Positions 23,071 through 30,594 of a DNA stretch of 64,000 bases are shown piece after piece. The notes under the pieces are model-generated. The model saw only the letters and a program-made list of their open reading frames with translations, searched no databases and was not told the origin of the DNA. The stretch comes from Thiobacillus sp. Its GTDB lineage: Bacteria > Pseudomonadota > Gammaproteobacteria > Burkholderiales > Thiobacillaceae. A program made the translations under genes and the position numbers. The stretch spans positions 1 through 64,000 of the forward strand of contig JAJPEP010000062.1 of the NCBI GenBank assembly GCA_021166845.1, given 5' to 3'. The stretch's first letter is position 1. Every line of letters begins with the position of its first letter.

Positions 23071-25868
23071 CAGTGCTGTTGCCTGTGTTTGGGCGGCGCA
23101 TGGTGCAGGCCGCCGAGATTGACCAGGATCATCAGCGTGGCGCCGACGACGACGAGGAACACACCGAGGTCGAACGCCATCGCCGAGGCCAGCTCGAATT
23201 CGCCGACGACCGGCCAGTCCAGGTGGCCGTAGGTCGAGGTGAGGTAGGGGTAGCCGAACAGCCAGCTCGCCAGCCCGGTGAAGGCGGCGATCGCCAGCCC
23301 CCAGGCGACCAGCGGGCGGCTGTCGGACGTCATGCGCCGGTGCGTCCACTGCGCGCCGTTGGCGAGGTACTGCACGATCAGCGCGACCGAGGTGATCAGG
23401 CCGGCGATGAAGCCGCCGCCCGGCTGGTTGTGCCCGCGCAAAAGGATGAACACCGCGACCAGCAGCGCCAACGGCAGCAGGATGCGGGTCAGCGTGGCCA
23501 TGATGACCGGGTGGGCGTCGGCATTCCACGGGCGCCCGGCGTCGTCGCGGTTGGGCGCCGCCAGTTGCAGGCCCTGCAGCATCGCCACGATGCCGAGCCC
23601 GGCCAGCGCCAGTACGGTGATCTCGCCCAGCGTGTCGTAGCCGCGGAAGTCGACCAGGATGACGTTCACCACGTTGCTGCCGCCGCCGCCCGGCACGCTG
23701 TTCTCCAGGTAATAGCCGGCGATGGTGTCGTAGGGCCGGGTCAGCACCACCCACGCCAGCGCGGCGGTGCCGGCCCCCGCTGTCAGGGCGATCGCGCCGT
23801 CGCGCCAGAGCCGTGCGCGGTCTTTCTCCGGCGCGGCGTGCTGCGGCAGGAAGTAGAGCGCCAGCAGCAGCAGGACAATGGTGACGACCTCCACCGACAG
23901 CTGGGTCAGCGCGAGGTCGGGCGCGGAGAACTTGACGAAGGTGAGCGCCACCACCAGCCCCACCACGCCGATCGTGACCAGCGCGACGAAGCGCTGGCGG
24001 TGCCACCACACGGTGGCGAATGTGGCGACGATCAGCGCGCCGGCGGCGGTGAGGCTGACGGCGTCGAGCGGCAGGCCTTCGCGGCTGCCGGCCAGCGGCG
24101 TGCCGCCCGCCAGCCACGGCGCGATCCCCAGCGTCAGCGCGGCCGCCAGCAGGAACAACACCTGGCGCTGCAGCGAGCCGGTGTCGAGCAGGCGGGTGAT
24201 TGAGCGCGCCAGCGCGAATAGCCATTCCAGCAGGGCGTTGTAGGCGATGCGCGCGTCGAGCCGGCCGGGGCCGCGCTCGTGCCAGGCGAACAGCGGGCGG
24301 CGCGCCAGGTAAATCAGCGTGCCGCCGGTCAGCGCGATCAGGCTCATGACCAGCGCCGGGTTGACGCCGTGCCACAGCGCCAGATGGTAGTCGGGTAGCG
24401 GCGCCTGCAGCGTGCTCTGCGCCGCCACCGCCAGCAGCGGCGCGACGGTGAGCGCGGGCGCGATGCCGACCGCCAGGCACAGCACCACCAGGATTTCCAC
24501 CGGCGCCTTCATCCAGCGTGGCGGTTCGTGCGGCGTGCGCGGCAGGTCGACCGGCTCGCCGTTGAAGAACACGTCGTGGATGAATCGCAGCGAGTAGGCC
24601 ACCGCCAAGGCCCCGGCCAGCGTCGCCAGCGCGGGCAGTAGCCAGCCGCCGAAGTAGCTGCCGGAAATGTGCATCGCCTCGGCGAAGAACATTTCCTTCG
24701 ACAGAAAGCCGTTCATGAGCGGCACCCCGGCCATCGCCGCGGCGGCCACCATCGCCAGCGTCGCGGTGTAGGGCATGAAGGCCCACAAGCCATGCAGTCG
24801 CCGCATGTCGCGGGTGCCCGCCTCGTGGTCGATGATGCCGGCCGCCATGAACAGCGAGGCCTTGAAGGTGGCGTGGTTGATGATGTGGAACACGCCGGCC
24901 ACCGCGGCCAGGGGTGTCGACAGGCCGAACAGCAGCGTGATCAGGCCGAGGTGGCTGATGGTCGAATACGCCAGCAGCCCCTTGAGGTCGTGCTTGAACA
25001 GCGCGACGTAGGCGCCGAGCAGCAGCGTGGCGAGCCCGGTGCCGGAGACCAGCCAGAACCATTCGGGGGTGCCGGACAGTGCCGGAAACAGCCGCGCCAG
25101 CAGGAACACGCCGGCCTTCACCATGGTGGCTGAATGCAGGTAGGCCGACACCGGGGTGGGCGCGGCCATCGCGTGCGGCAGCCAGAAGTGGAAGGGGAAC
25201 TGCGCCGACTTGGTGAACACGCCGAGCAGGACCAGCAGCAGCGTCGGCAGGTAGAGCGGATGCGCGCGGATCAGGTCGCCCGAGGTGAGCACCACGGACA
25301 GCTCGTAGCTGCCGACGATGTGGCCCAGCAGCAGAAAGCCGCCCAGCAGCGCGAAGCCGCCCAGGCCGGTCACCGCCAGCGCCATGCGCGCGCCTTGGCG
25401 GGCTTCCTCGCGGTGCTGCCAGTAGCTGATCAGCAGGAACGACGACAGGCTGGTCAGCTCCCAGAAGACCAGGAGCTGGATCAGGTTTTCCGACAGCACG
25501 ATGCCGAGCATCGAGCCCATGAACAGCATCAGATAGCTGTAGAAGCGCCCCATGCTGTCGCGCTCGGACAGGTAGTAGCGGGCGTACAGCACGATCAGCA
25601 GGCAGATGCCGAGGATGAGCCCGGCGAACAGCAGCGCCAGGCCGTCGAGGCGGAACGCGAGATTGAGTCCCAGCGCCGGCATCCAGTCGTGCTGCTGGAC
25701 CAGCGTGACGCCCTCGAACGGCAGGTGCAGCGAAGGCGCCAGCCAGGCGATTGCCGCCAGCGTGACCGCGCCCGCCGCCCACGCGGAATGCGAGCGTCCG
25801 AGGCGGGACGCCAGCGCAACCAGGGCCGCGCCCACGAACGGGGTCAGTACAGCGAAGAACAGCGTCAT
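23070..25868 (-). CDS. mrpA: Mrp Na+/H+ antiporter subunit A fused to subunit B
   Basis: 932 residues, longer than MrpA alone (about 800), because an MrpB domain is fused at the C-terminus (about 790-932, FILLRGHNQPGGGFIAGL). The N-terminal NuoL-like domain keeps the transmembrane glutamate (LLVFWELTSLSSFLL, about residue 140) and the lysines in GVFTKSAQFPFHFWLPHAM and TMVKAGVFLLARLFP. The C-terminal half of A includes VNVILVDFRGYDTLGEITV, the MbhE-type part. It is the first gene of the first Mrp operon, which runs mrpAB-C-D-E-F-G. The complex exchanges Na+ (or K+) for H+ across the inner membrane. Confidence 0.95.
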   Translation of the reverse strand: MTLFFAVLTPFVGAALVALASRLGRSHSAWAAGAVTLAAIAWLAPSLHLPFEGVTLVQQHDWMPALGLNLAFRLDGLALLFAGLILGICLLIVLYARYYLSERDSMGRFYSYLMLFMGSMLGIVLSENLIQLLVFWELTSLSSFLLISYWQHREEARQGARMALAVTGLGGFALLGGFLLLGHIVGSYELSVVLTSGDLIRAHPLYLPTLLLVLLGVFTKSAQFPFHFWLPHAMAAPTPVSAYLHSATMVKAGVFLLARLFPALSGTPEWFWLVSGTGLATLLLGAYVALFKHDLKGLLAYSTISHLGLITLLFGLSTPLAAVAGVFHIINHATFKASLFMAAGIIDHEAGTRDMRRLHGLWAFMPYTATLAMVAAAAMAGVPLMNGFLSKEMFFAEAMHISGSYFGGWLLPALATLAGALAVAYSLRFIHDVFFNGEPVDLPRTPHEPPRWMKAPVEILVVLCLAVGIAPALTVAPLLAVAAQSTLQAPLPDYHLALWHGVNPALVMSLIALTGGTLIYLARRPLFAWHERGPGRLDARIAYNALLEWLFALARSITRLLDTGSLQRQVLFLLAAALTLGIAPWLAGGTPLAGSREGLPLDAVSLTAAGALIVATFATVWWHRQRFVALVTIGVVGLVVALTFVKFSAPDLALTQLSVEVVTIVLLLLALYFLPQHAAPEKDRARLWRDGAIALTAGAGTAALAWVVLTRPYDTIAGYYLENSVPGGGGSNVVNVILVDFRGYDTLGEITVLALAGLGIVAMLQGLQLAAPNRDDAGRPWNADAHPVIMATLTRILLPLALLVAVFILLRGHNQPGGGFIAGLITSVALIVQYLANGAQWTHRRMTSDSRPLVAWGLAIAAFTGLASWLFGYPYLTSTYGHLDWPVVGEFELASAMAFDLGVFLVVVGATLMILVNLGGLHHAPPKHRQQH

Positions 25869-25989
25869 CGATGGAATCGGGATGGGGTCCGGCGGGCGGC
25901 GGAAAACGCGGCCATTCTAACGTGAGTTGCACCGCCATGAGCCCGCGTCGGGCATGGGCAGTGCGTTGCGCGGTTCAGCGGGGCGCCGC

Positions 25990-27069
25990 TCAGGGTGCGG
26001 GGGTGGCGACGGGTTCGTCCGCGTAGCGCCAGATGTTCACGTCGCGGCCGGATTCGCGGATGTGCTCGGTCCTGGCGGACAGGAAGCGCTGGAAGTTGGC
26101 CTCCCGGAGGTGTTCGCCCGACGCGACGTAATCGAACATGCCCAGGGTATGGAACACGCGGAAGGACGACTCCCAGCGGATGACTTCCTTGCCGGCATGG
26201 TCGAACAGGACGATGCCGGGGGCGTAGTTGACGCCGAGCTGGCGCACCCAGTCGCGCACCGCCATGCGCTGGCCTTGCGGCGTGGTGATGAGGTCGCGCG
26301 ACCACATGTCGAGCTGCACGTTGTCGAACCTGGCGATGGCCGCGCGGGTTTCCGGGTCGGCCAGCACGCGGCGATGCGGCACCTCGCAGTCGGGGCAGTC
26401 CTTCTGCTCGAAGAACACCGCGAGCGGCCTGGCCGCTTTGCCGCGGCGCCGCAGGTCGGTGGCGTTCTTCAGGAAGAAATCCTCTCCGATCATCTCGCCC
26501 GTGGCCTGTTTTTTGGGCGCTTCGCGCGCAGCGACGAAATCGCGGAAGGCGACCCTGCTTTCATGGCGTCCGCCGACCCAGTCGAGCGCGGCCTGCATGC
26601 GTGCCGGCGGCACATAGCCGTTGAGCCGCAGGACGGTTTTGCCTGCCTCGTCGAAAAACAGCAGGCTGGGGGTGAACTGGATCTTCAGCGCCGCGCTGTA
26701 GCTCTTTTCCGTGTAAGGCTTGCCGTCCAGCCCGACGACCTCGCGGTCGCCCCAGATGTTGACCGCGACGACGTCGAACTTTTCCCTCATCGTGGCCTCG
26801 ATATCGCGCTGCGACAGGTTGCGTTCCACCAGCGCCGAGCAATACGGGCAGCCGTCCTGGGTGAACATCAGGATGACGCGCTTGCCGTTTTTGCGCGCCT
26901 CGTCGATGTCTTCCCGCAGGTCCAGAAAGCTGGCCTTGAACCAGGCGGGATATTCGGTTGCCTTGCCGCCGTAGTAGGCGCCCATCCGGGCAGGAGCCGG
27001 TTCCGAGGCATGCACGGAAAAAGCCGCGAGCAAGCACAGCACGGCAGGTAGAAAGCGTTTCATCATCAT
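25990..27069 (-). CDS. Exported protein with two thioredoxin-like domains
   Basis: 359 residues (three consecutive Met at the start; GGAGAA lies upstream). Signal peptide to about residue 22 (MMMKRFLPAVLCLLAAFSVHA). Domain 1 (about 45-165) has RVILMFTQDGCPYCSALVERN with C-P-Y-C and the cis-Pro segment QFTPSLLFFD. Domain 2 (about 195-330) has LAVFFEQKDCPDCEVPHRR with C-P-D-C and NYAPGIVLFD. Both look like SoxW/thioredoxin_2-type periplasmic thiol oxidoreductases, so a relay within one polypeptide is possible. It stands alone between the Mrp operon and mscS; partners unknown. Confidence 0.85.
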   Translation of the reverse strand: MMMKRFLPAVLCLLAAFSVHASEPAPARMGAYYGGKATEYPAWFKASFLDLREDIDEARKNGKRVILMFTQDGCPYCSALVERNLSQRDIEATMREKFDVVAVNIWGDREVVGLDGKPYTEKSYSAALKIQFTPSLLFFDEAGKTVLRLNGYVPPARMQAALDWVGGRHESRVAFRDFVAAREAPKKQATGEMIGEDFFLKNATDLRRRGKAARPLAVFFEQKDCPDCEVPHRRVLADPETRAAIARFDNVQLDMWSRDLITTPQGQRMAVRDWVRQLGVNYAPGIVLFDHAGKEVIRWESSFRVFHTLGMFDYVASGEHLREANFQRFLSARTEHIRESGRDVNIWRYADEPVATPAP

Positions 27070-27121
27070 GGGGTTCTCCGTCCGTTGGCATCGGCATTGC
27101 CGATGCCAATCGTAGCAGGTG

Positions 27122-27159
27122 ATCGGGCGGGCAAGCCCGATGGGTTAGACTTGCAAGTC
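27122..27159. promoter_or_regulatory. Hairpin and perfect palindrome between the thioredoxin-like gene and mscS
   Basis: ATCGGGC (27122-27128) pairs with GCCCGAT (27135-27141). Seven bases later lies the perfect 12-bp palindrome GACTTGCAAGTC (27148-27159). They sit in the 263-bp divergent gap that must hold the promoters of both flanking genes. A regulator site is possible but unproven. Confidence 0.35.
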
Positions 27160-27332
27160 AACAGGTGGCCGGCAATTCGGGCCTTGTCCCGTGCGCCGCC
27201 ACCACTGTTTCGGCCAAACAAACTTCGGACCGCGCCCCGCTGTCATCGTTCTCGCCGTGCCGACATCCGCGAGACGCGCGCATGCCGCATCGCCATTTCC
27301 GACGCGCCCCGCACACTCAAAGGAGATCATGA

Positions 27333-28250
27333 ATGGAAATACTCGCCACCTTGCAACAGGCCCTGGGCGACTGGCTGTGGCTGCTGGAAAGCGCGCTCCA
27401 TGTCGTGATCATTCTGGCGCTGACCTGGCTCCTGCTCAGGCTGTCGCGCAAGGGACTGGCGCGGCTGCGGACGCACATGCAGCAGGACCTCGGCGATCGC
27501 GAACGGATCAAGCGCCTGGATACGCTGGAACGCGTATTCCGCTATGTCGCCGCCGTGATCATCACGCTGGTCGGCGGCATGCTGGTGCTCTCCGCGGTTG
27601 GCATTTCCATCGCACCGATCCTGGCCACCGCCGGCGTGCTCGGCATCGCCATAGGCTTCGGCGCGCAAAGCCTGGTCAAGGATTACTTCAACGGCTTCTT
27701 TCTGCTGCTGGAAAACCAGGTGCGCCAGGGCGACGTGGTGGAGGTGGCCGGCAAGGGCGGGCTGGTCGAGGAGATGACGCTGCGCTACATCCGCCTGCGC
27801 GACTACGAAGGCAGCGTGCATTACATTCCCAACGGCACCATCGACAGCGTCACCAACCGCAGCCGCGGCTTCGCCTTCGCGCTGCTCGACATCGGGGTGG
27901 CCTACCGCGAGGACGTCGACGAAGTCTATGCCGTGATGCGCGAGGTGGCCGCCGGCATGCGCAGCGACCCCGAACTGGGCGAGAAAATCGTGGAGGACCT
28001 CGAAATCGCCGGCGTCGACAAGTGGGCGGATTCGGCAGTCGTCATCCGCTGCCGCTTCAAGGTCATGCCGCTCGAGCAATGGACGGTCCGCCGCGCATTC
28101 CTGTATCGCCTGAAGAAGGCCTTCGACGCCGCCGGCATCGAGATCCCCTATCCCCACCTCACACTGTACGCCGGCCAGGACAAGGACGGCAGTGCGCCGC
28201 CGCTGCGGGTGCTGCAGCAGATCGCGACGCCTGCGCAAGACGCGCCCTGA
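27333..28250 (+). CDS. mscS: MscS-family mechanosensitive channel
   Basis: 305 residues, close to E. coli MscS (286), with three N-terminal membrane spans. The pore helix is ILATAGVLGIAIGFGAQSLVKDYFNGFF (about 91-118) with its Gly/Ala pattern, followed by the beta domain (GDVVEVAGKGGLVEEMTLRY, HYIPNGTIDSVTNRS) and the alpha/beta C-terminal domain. It opens under membrane tension in hypo-osmotic shock. AAGGAG precedes the ATG by 9 bases. The neighbouring antiporters make an osmotic or ionic stress context. Confidence 0.93.
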   Translation: MEILATLQQALGDWLWLLESALHVVIILALTWLLLRLSRKGLARLRTHMQQDLGDRERIKRLDTLERVFRYVAAVIITLVGGMLVLSAVGISIAPILATAGVLGIAIGFGAQSLVKDYFNGFFLLLENQVRQGDVVEVAGKGGLVEEMTLRYIRLRDYEGSVHYIPNGTIDSVTNRSRGFAFALLDIGVAYREDVDEVYAVMREVAAGMRSDPELGEKIVEDLEIAGVDKWADSAVVIRCRFKVMPLEQWTVRRAFLYRLKKAFDAAGIEIPYPHLTLYAGQDKDGSAPPLRVLQQIATPAQDAP

Positions 28251-28341
28251 CCGCTAAGGCTTGACGGCTTGTTAGCCGTGGTGGTTGCAGCAGTGCGAAA
28301 TTCGGGGCGAGGGCACCCCTCCATGTCACGGCAACGGGAAT

Positions 28342-28405
28342 TTTGTGGGAGCGGGTTTACCCGCGATCGGGGCGGGGCCATCGGGGCTAAAGCTCCTCCT
28401 ACAAA
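28342..28405. repeat. Inverted pair of REP-like repeats
   Basis: TTTGTGGGAGCGGGTTTACC on the plus strand faces GCTAAAGCTCCTCCTACAAA, whose complement reads TTTGTAGGAGGAGCTTTAGC. Both resemble the TGTAGGAGCGG(C/G)TTT-type extragenic palindromes common in pseudomonads and relatives, arranged head to head as in BIMEs. Confidence 0.6.
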
Positions 28406-28449
28406 TCACCTGGCGAACCATCTCGGTTAGTCTAACGTGGTCGGGCCGC

Positions 28450-28740
28450 TTGCGGCGCGTCCCAGCGACCAAAGAGCGCCTTGACCGCAATGTTGGAAAT
28501 GTGAATTGCAGCCTGAGAGGCCGGGCGAATTACTTCCACTGCCGGAACTCAAGCCTGGCGACGAGCATGGTCAGAACTCATGCGGAAGACCGGCCGCGAA
28601 CCCACTTGATGAAGCGCCACAAGATCAAGGACAGAGGGACCGGGCTGTACCGGTTCCACACCGCGACCTCTCCGCGCGCTACGGGCTGTACAAGGTTTCT
28701 ACGGGAGCGGGCTGGCGCTCGGCGCATGCCTCGGCATGAA
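28450..28740 (+). pseudogene. C-terminal remnant of a group II intron reverse transcriptase/maturase
   Basis: In one frame the translation includes NCSLRGRANYFHCRNSS (28504-28554) followed by basic residues and MKRHKIKDRGTGLYRF (28609-28656). This resembles the maturase (X domain) and C-terminal part of bacterial group II intron proteins, where a sequence like LRGWANYFR is conserved. The frame has no upstream RT domain (no YADD), and the remnant passes into the intron domain V at 28751. The 5' limit is approximate. Confidence 0.6.
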
Positions 28741-28822
28741 GAGCATCGGAAAGCCGTGTGCGGGAAAACCGCATGCACGGTTTGATGAGGGAGGGTAGGC
28801 GTGAGCCTGTTCTCTACTCTAC
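28741..28822 (+). ncRNA. 3' end of a group II intron RNA (domains V and VI)
   Basis: AGCCGTGTGCGG, the loop GAAA, and CCGCATGCACGGTT (28752-28782) form the domain V hairpin with the catalytic AGC at its 5' side and the two-base bulge. TTTGATGAGG, a G-rich stem and CTCTACTCTACCC (28812-28824) follow, as at the 3' end of many bacterial group II introns. The 5' half of the intron (domains I-IV) is absent, so this is a fragment that cannot splice by itself. Confidence 0.7.
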
Positions 28823-28856
28823 CCATTTATTTTTTTCGATTACGAGGCGGGAAGGC

Positions 28857-28887
28857 ATAAAAAACGGGCTCCCGAAGGAGCCCGTTT
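28857..28887 (-). terminator. Intrinsic terminator of the porin gene
   Basis: On the minus strand an 11-bp stem AAACGGGCTCC/GGAGCCCGTTT with loop TTCG is followed by a T run. It lies about 40 bp after the porin stop codon. Confidence 0.85.
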
Positions 28888-28924
28888 CAACTTCACTATC
28901 CAGACTGGCTTGCGCCAGCGGAAA

Positions 28925-29989
28925 TCAGAAGGTGTGAGCGATGCCGATGGACAGCACGTCCACATCCTGACCCGGCGTGGCGGTGTAGCCGGTGGTCGAC
29001 AGGGTTGCAGCCGTGGTGGCGGCGTTTTCAACCGTGGCGTACAAAGCGAACAGCTTGGTGCGCTTGCTCAGGTTGTAGTCAGCGCCAACAGTCCAGTAGT
29101 CGAACTCGGTGTCGGCGGCAGAATCGCCGTCTTCGGAAACACCGTAGGCGGCCTTCAGGTCGATGGCGCCCATGGAGTAGACGCCACTCACGTACCAGGC
29201 GTCACGCGTATTGGCGCTGGCGGCCACATCGCTGTCGATGCTCTCATACACGGCGCCCAGCTTGGCGTTGCCGAACGCGTAGCCGAGGCCCACTTTCCAG
29301 GCGTCGGTATCATCGACGCCGGTGGAACCGCCGCCAGCGCCACCCGAGTAGGCCTCGTACGCCAGGCTGGCGAAGAGCGGGCCGTTTTCGTACATGCCCA
29401 TGGCACTAACGGCATCAGCGTTATTGTTGCCAGCGGCAGCATCGGTATCTTCGTTCAGCTTCACTTCCACATAGGCCAGTGCAGCATGGAAACCGCTGAA
29501 GGTCGGGGAGATGTAGGCAACGGTCTGGTTCGCACGGGTATCAAAAATCGTGCCGCTCGCGGTCGTGCCGATGATGGTGTTGTAGTCGCCGGCGGTGTCG
29601 CCGAACGGATCCAGCTTGCCGGTGGCCAGCTTGTAGGGGGTGTCGTGACGGCCCAGCACCACGGTGCCCATGGACTTGCTGGACAGGCCGACGAAGGTGT
29701 TGCGGTTGGCGAACTCGTCGTCGGCGGCGCTGCCGGTGTTCGCGTTCAACTGGGTCTCCACCTGCCAGATTGCGGACAAGCCGCCACCCAGGTCTTCGGA
29801 ACCCTTGAAACCGATGCGGGAAACGTTGTCACGGCCGGTCACGATGTCGTCGGAATCGCCAGCCTCATTGGTGTCGGCAAAGTCGACGGAGAAGGCCATG
29901 CGGCCGTAGATGTCAACGTTGGCAGTGGCCGCAAAAGCGGGAGCGGAAACGACACCGGCAACGGCCAGGGCGATCAGTGATTTTTTCAT
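28925..29989 (-). CDS. Gram-negative porin (betaproteobacterial type)
   Basis: 354 residues. The signal peptide MKKSLIALAVAGVVSAPAFA is followed by ATANVDIYGRMAFSVDF, the first strand of the porin family. The typical RIGFKGSEDLGGGLSAIWQVE and NRNTFVGLSS...LGRHDTPYK follow, and the protein ends VLSIGIAHTF with the C-terminal Phe needed for BAM recognition. It would form a trimeric 16-stranded diffusion pore in the outer membrane. AGGAGAAAGC precedes the ATG; a single-gene unit is closed by the terminator at 28857-28887. Codon choice looks biased to common codons, suggesting high expression. Confidence 0.93.
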   Translation of the reverse strand: MKKSLIALAVAGVVSAPAFAATANVDIYGRMAFSVDFADTNEAGDSDDIVTGRDNVSRIGFKGSEDLGGGLSAIWQVETQLNANTGSAADDEFANRNTFVGLSSKSMGTVVLGRHDTPYKLATGKLDPFGDTAGDYNTIIGTTASGTIFDTRANQTVAYISPTFSGFHAALAYVEVKLNEDTDAAAGNNNADAVSAMGMYENGPLFASLAYEAYSGGAGGGSTGVDDTDAWKVGLGYAFGNAKLGAVYESIDSDVAASANTRDAWYVSGVYSMGAIDLKAAYGVSEDGDSAADTEFDYWTVGADYNLSKRTKLFALYATVENAATTAATLSTTGYTATPGQDVDVLSIGIAHTF

Positions 29990-30594
29990 TGCTTTCTCCT
30001 AAGAAAGTAAAAACAGAAACCGTTATATGGTTGAAGCTCTGTAAAACTGTCCTGCACGGATATGTGCTTGGGGGACGCAATCGATTATCCAGACCCGGGG
30101 CCGACCGGCAAGCAAAGCTGTTGTTTTTCCTGTTCCTTGGCGGAAAAAGTGTTGTTTTGTTGCACAATCACAACAATACAAGCGCAAACAGAATCCGCCT
30201 GCACGAGGCTTTGTGGGCGCGTTTGTGGGCGCGAGAGCATCGCCCCCGGTTTTCCCTCACCCAGGTTCGTCAGCGTCGAGGGGTTGAAAACAGAAATGGG
30301 GCGCATAAACACAGAAATGGCACGAGAAATGGGACACATAAACACAGAAATGGCACTGAAATGGGGTCATACACCACAGAAATGACTCATTTGCGGGAGG
30401 TTCAACTCGACTCCATCCTTCAATCAGGCCTTGGGCCGGTTCTGCTCCTTGTACGCCCACTCCAGAAACGCAACTCGATTCCTTTCCTGTTCTGACAACG
30501 CCGGCATCGTTTCATATTGCATCCCTGACGCCGCGATCGTTTCCCGCCGATAAGGACGGCAGCGCAGCAGACTGCCGAGCCCGCGCAAGCCGTG
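29990..30594. other. 605-bp gene-free region upstream of the porin
   Basis: No credible gene. The part next to the porin (30000-30200) is AT-richer than the rest of the window and should contain its promoter: on the minus strand TATAAC (30029-30034) is a fair -10, but I see no good -35. The rest contains the 33-bp repeats at 30304-30385 and the untranslated 3' side of the NuoL-like operon. Confidence 0.5.
30304..30385 (+). repeat. Imperfect tandem repeat of about 33 bp (three units)
   Basis: CATAAACACAGAAATGGCAC begins at 30304 and again at 30337 (33 bp apart). A degenerate third unit begins CATACACCACAGAAATGAC at 30368. The 9-mer ACAGAAATG also occurs just before the first unit (30292). The units are adjacent with no unique spacers, so this is not a CRISPR array. 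Confidence 0.65.

Noticed and set aside
30304-30385. CRISPR array
   Set aside because: Repeat units are contiguous, only three, imperfect, and have no unique spacers or cas genes nearby.
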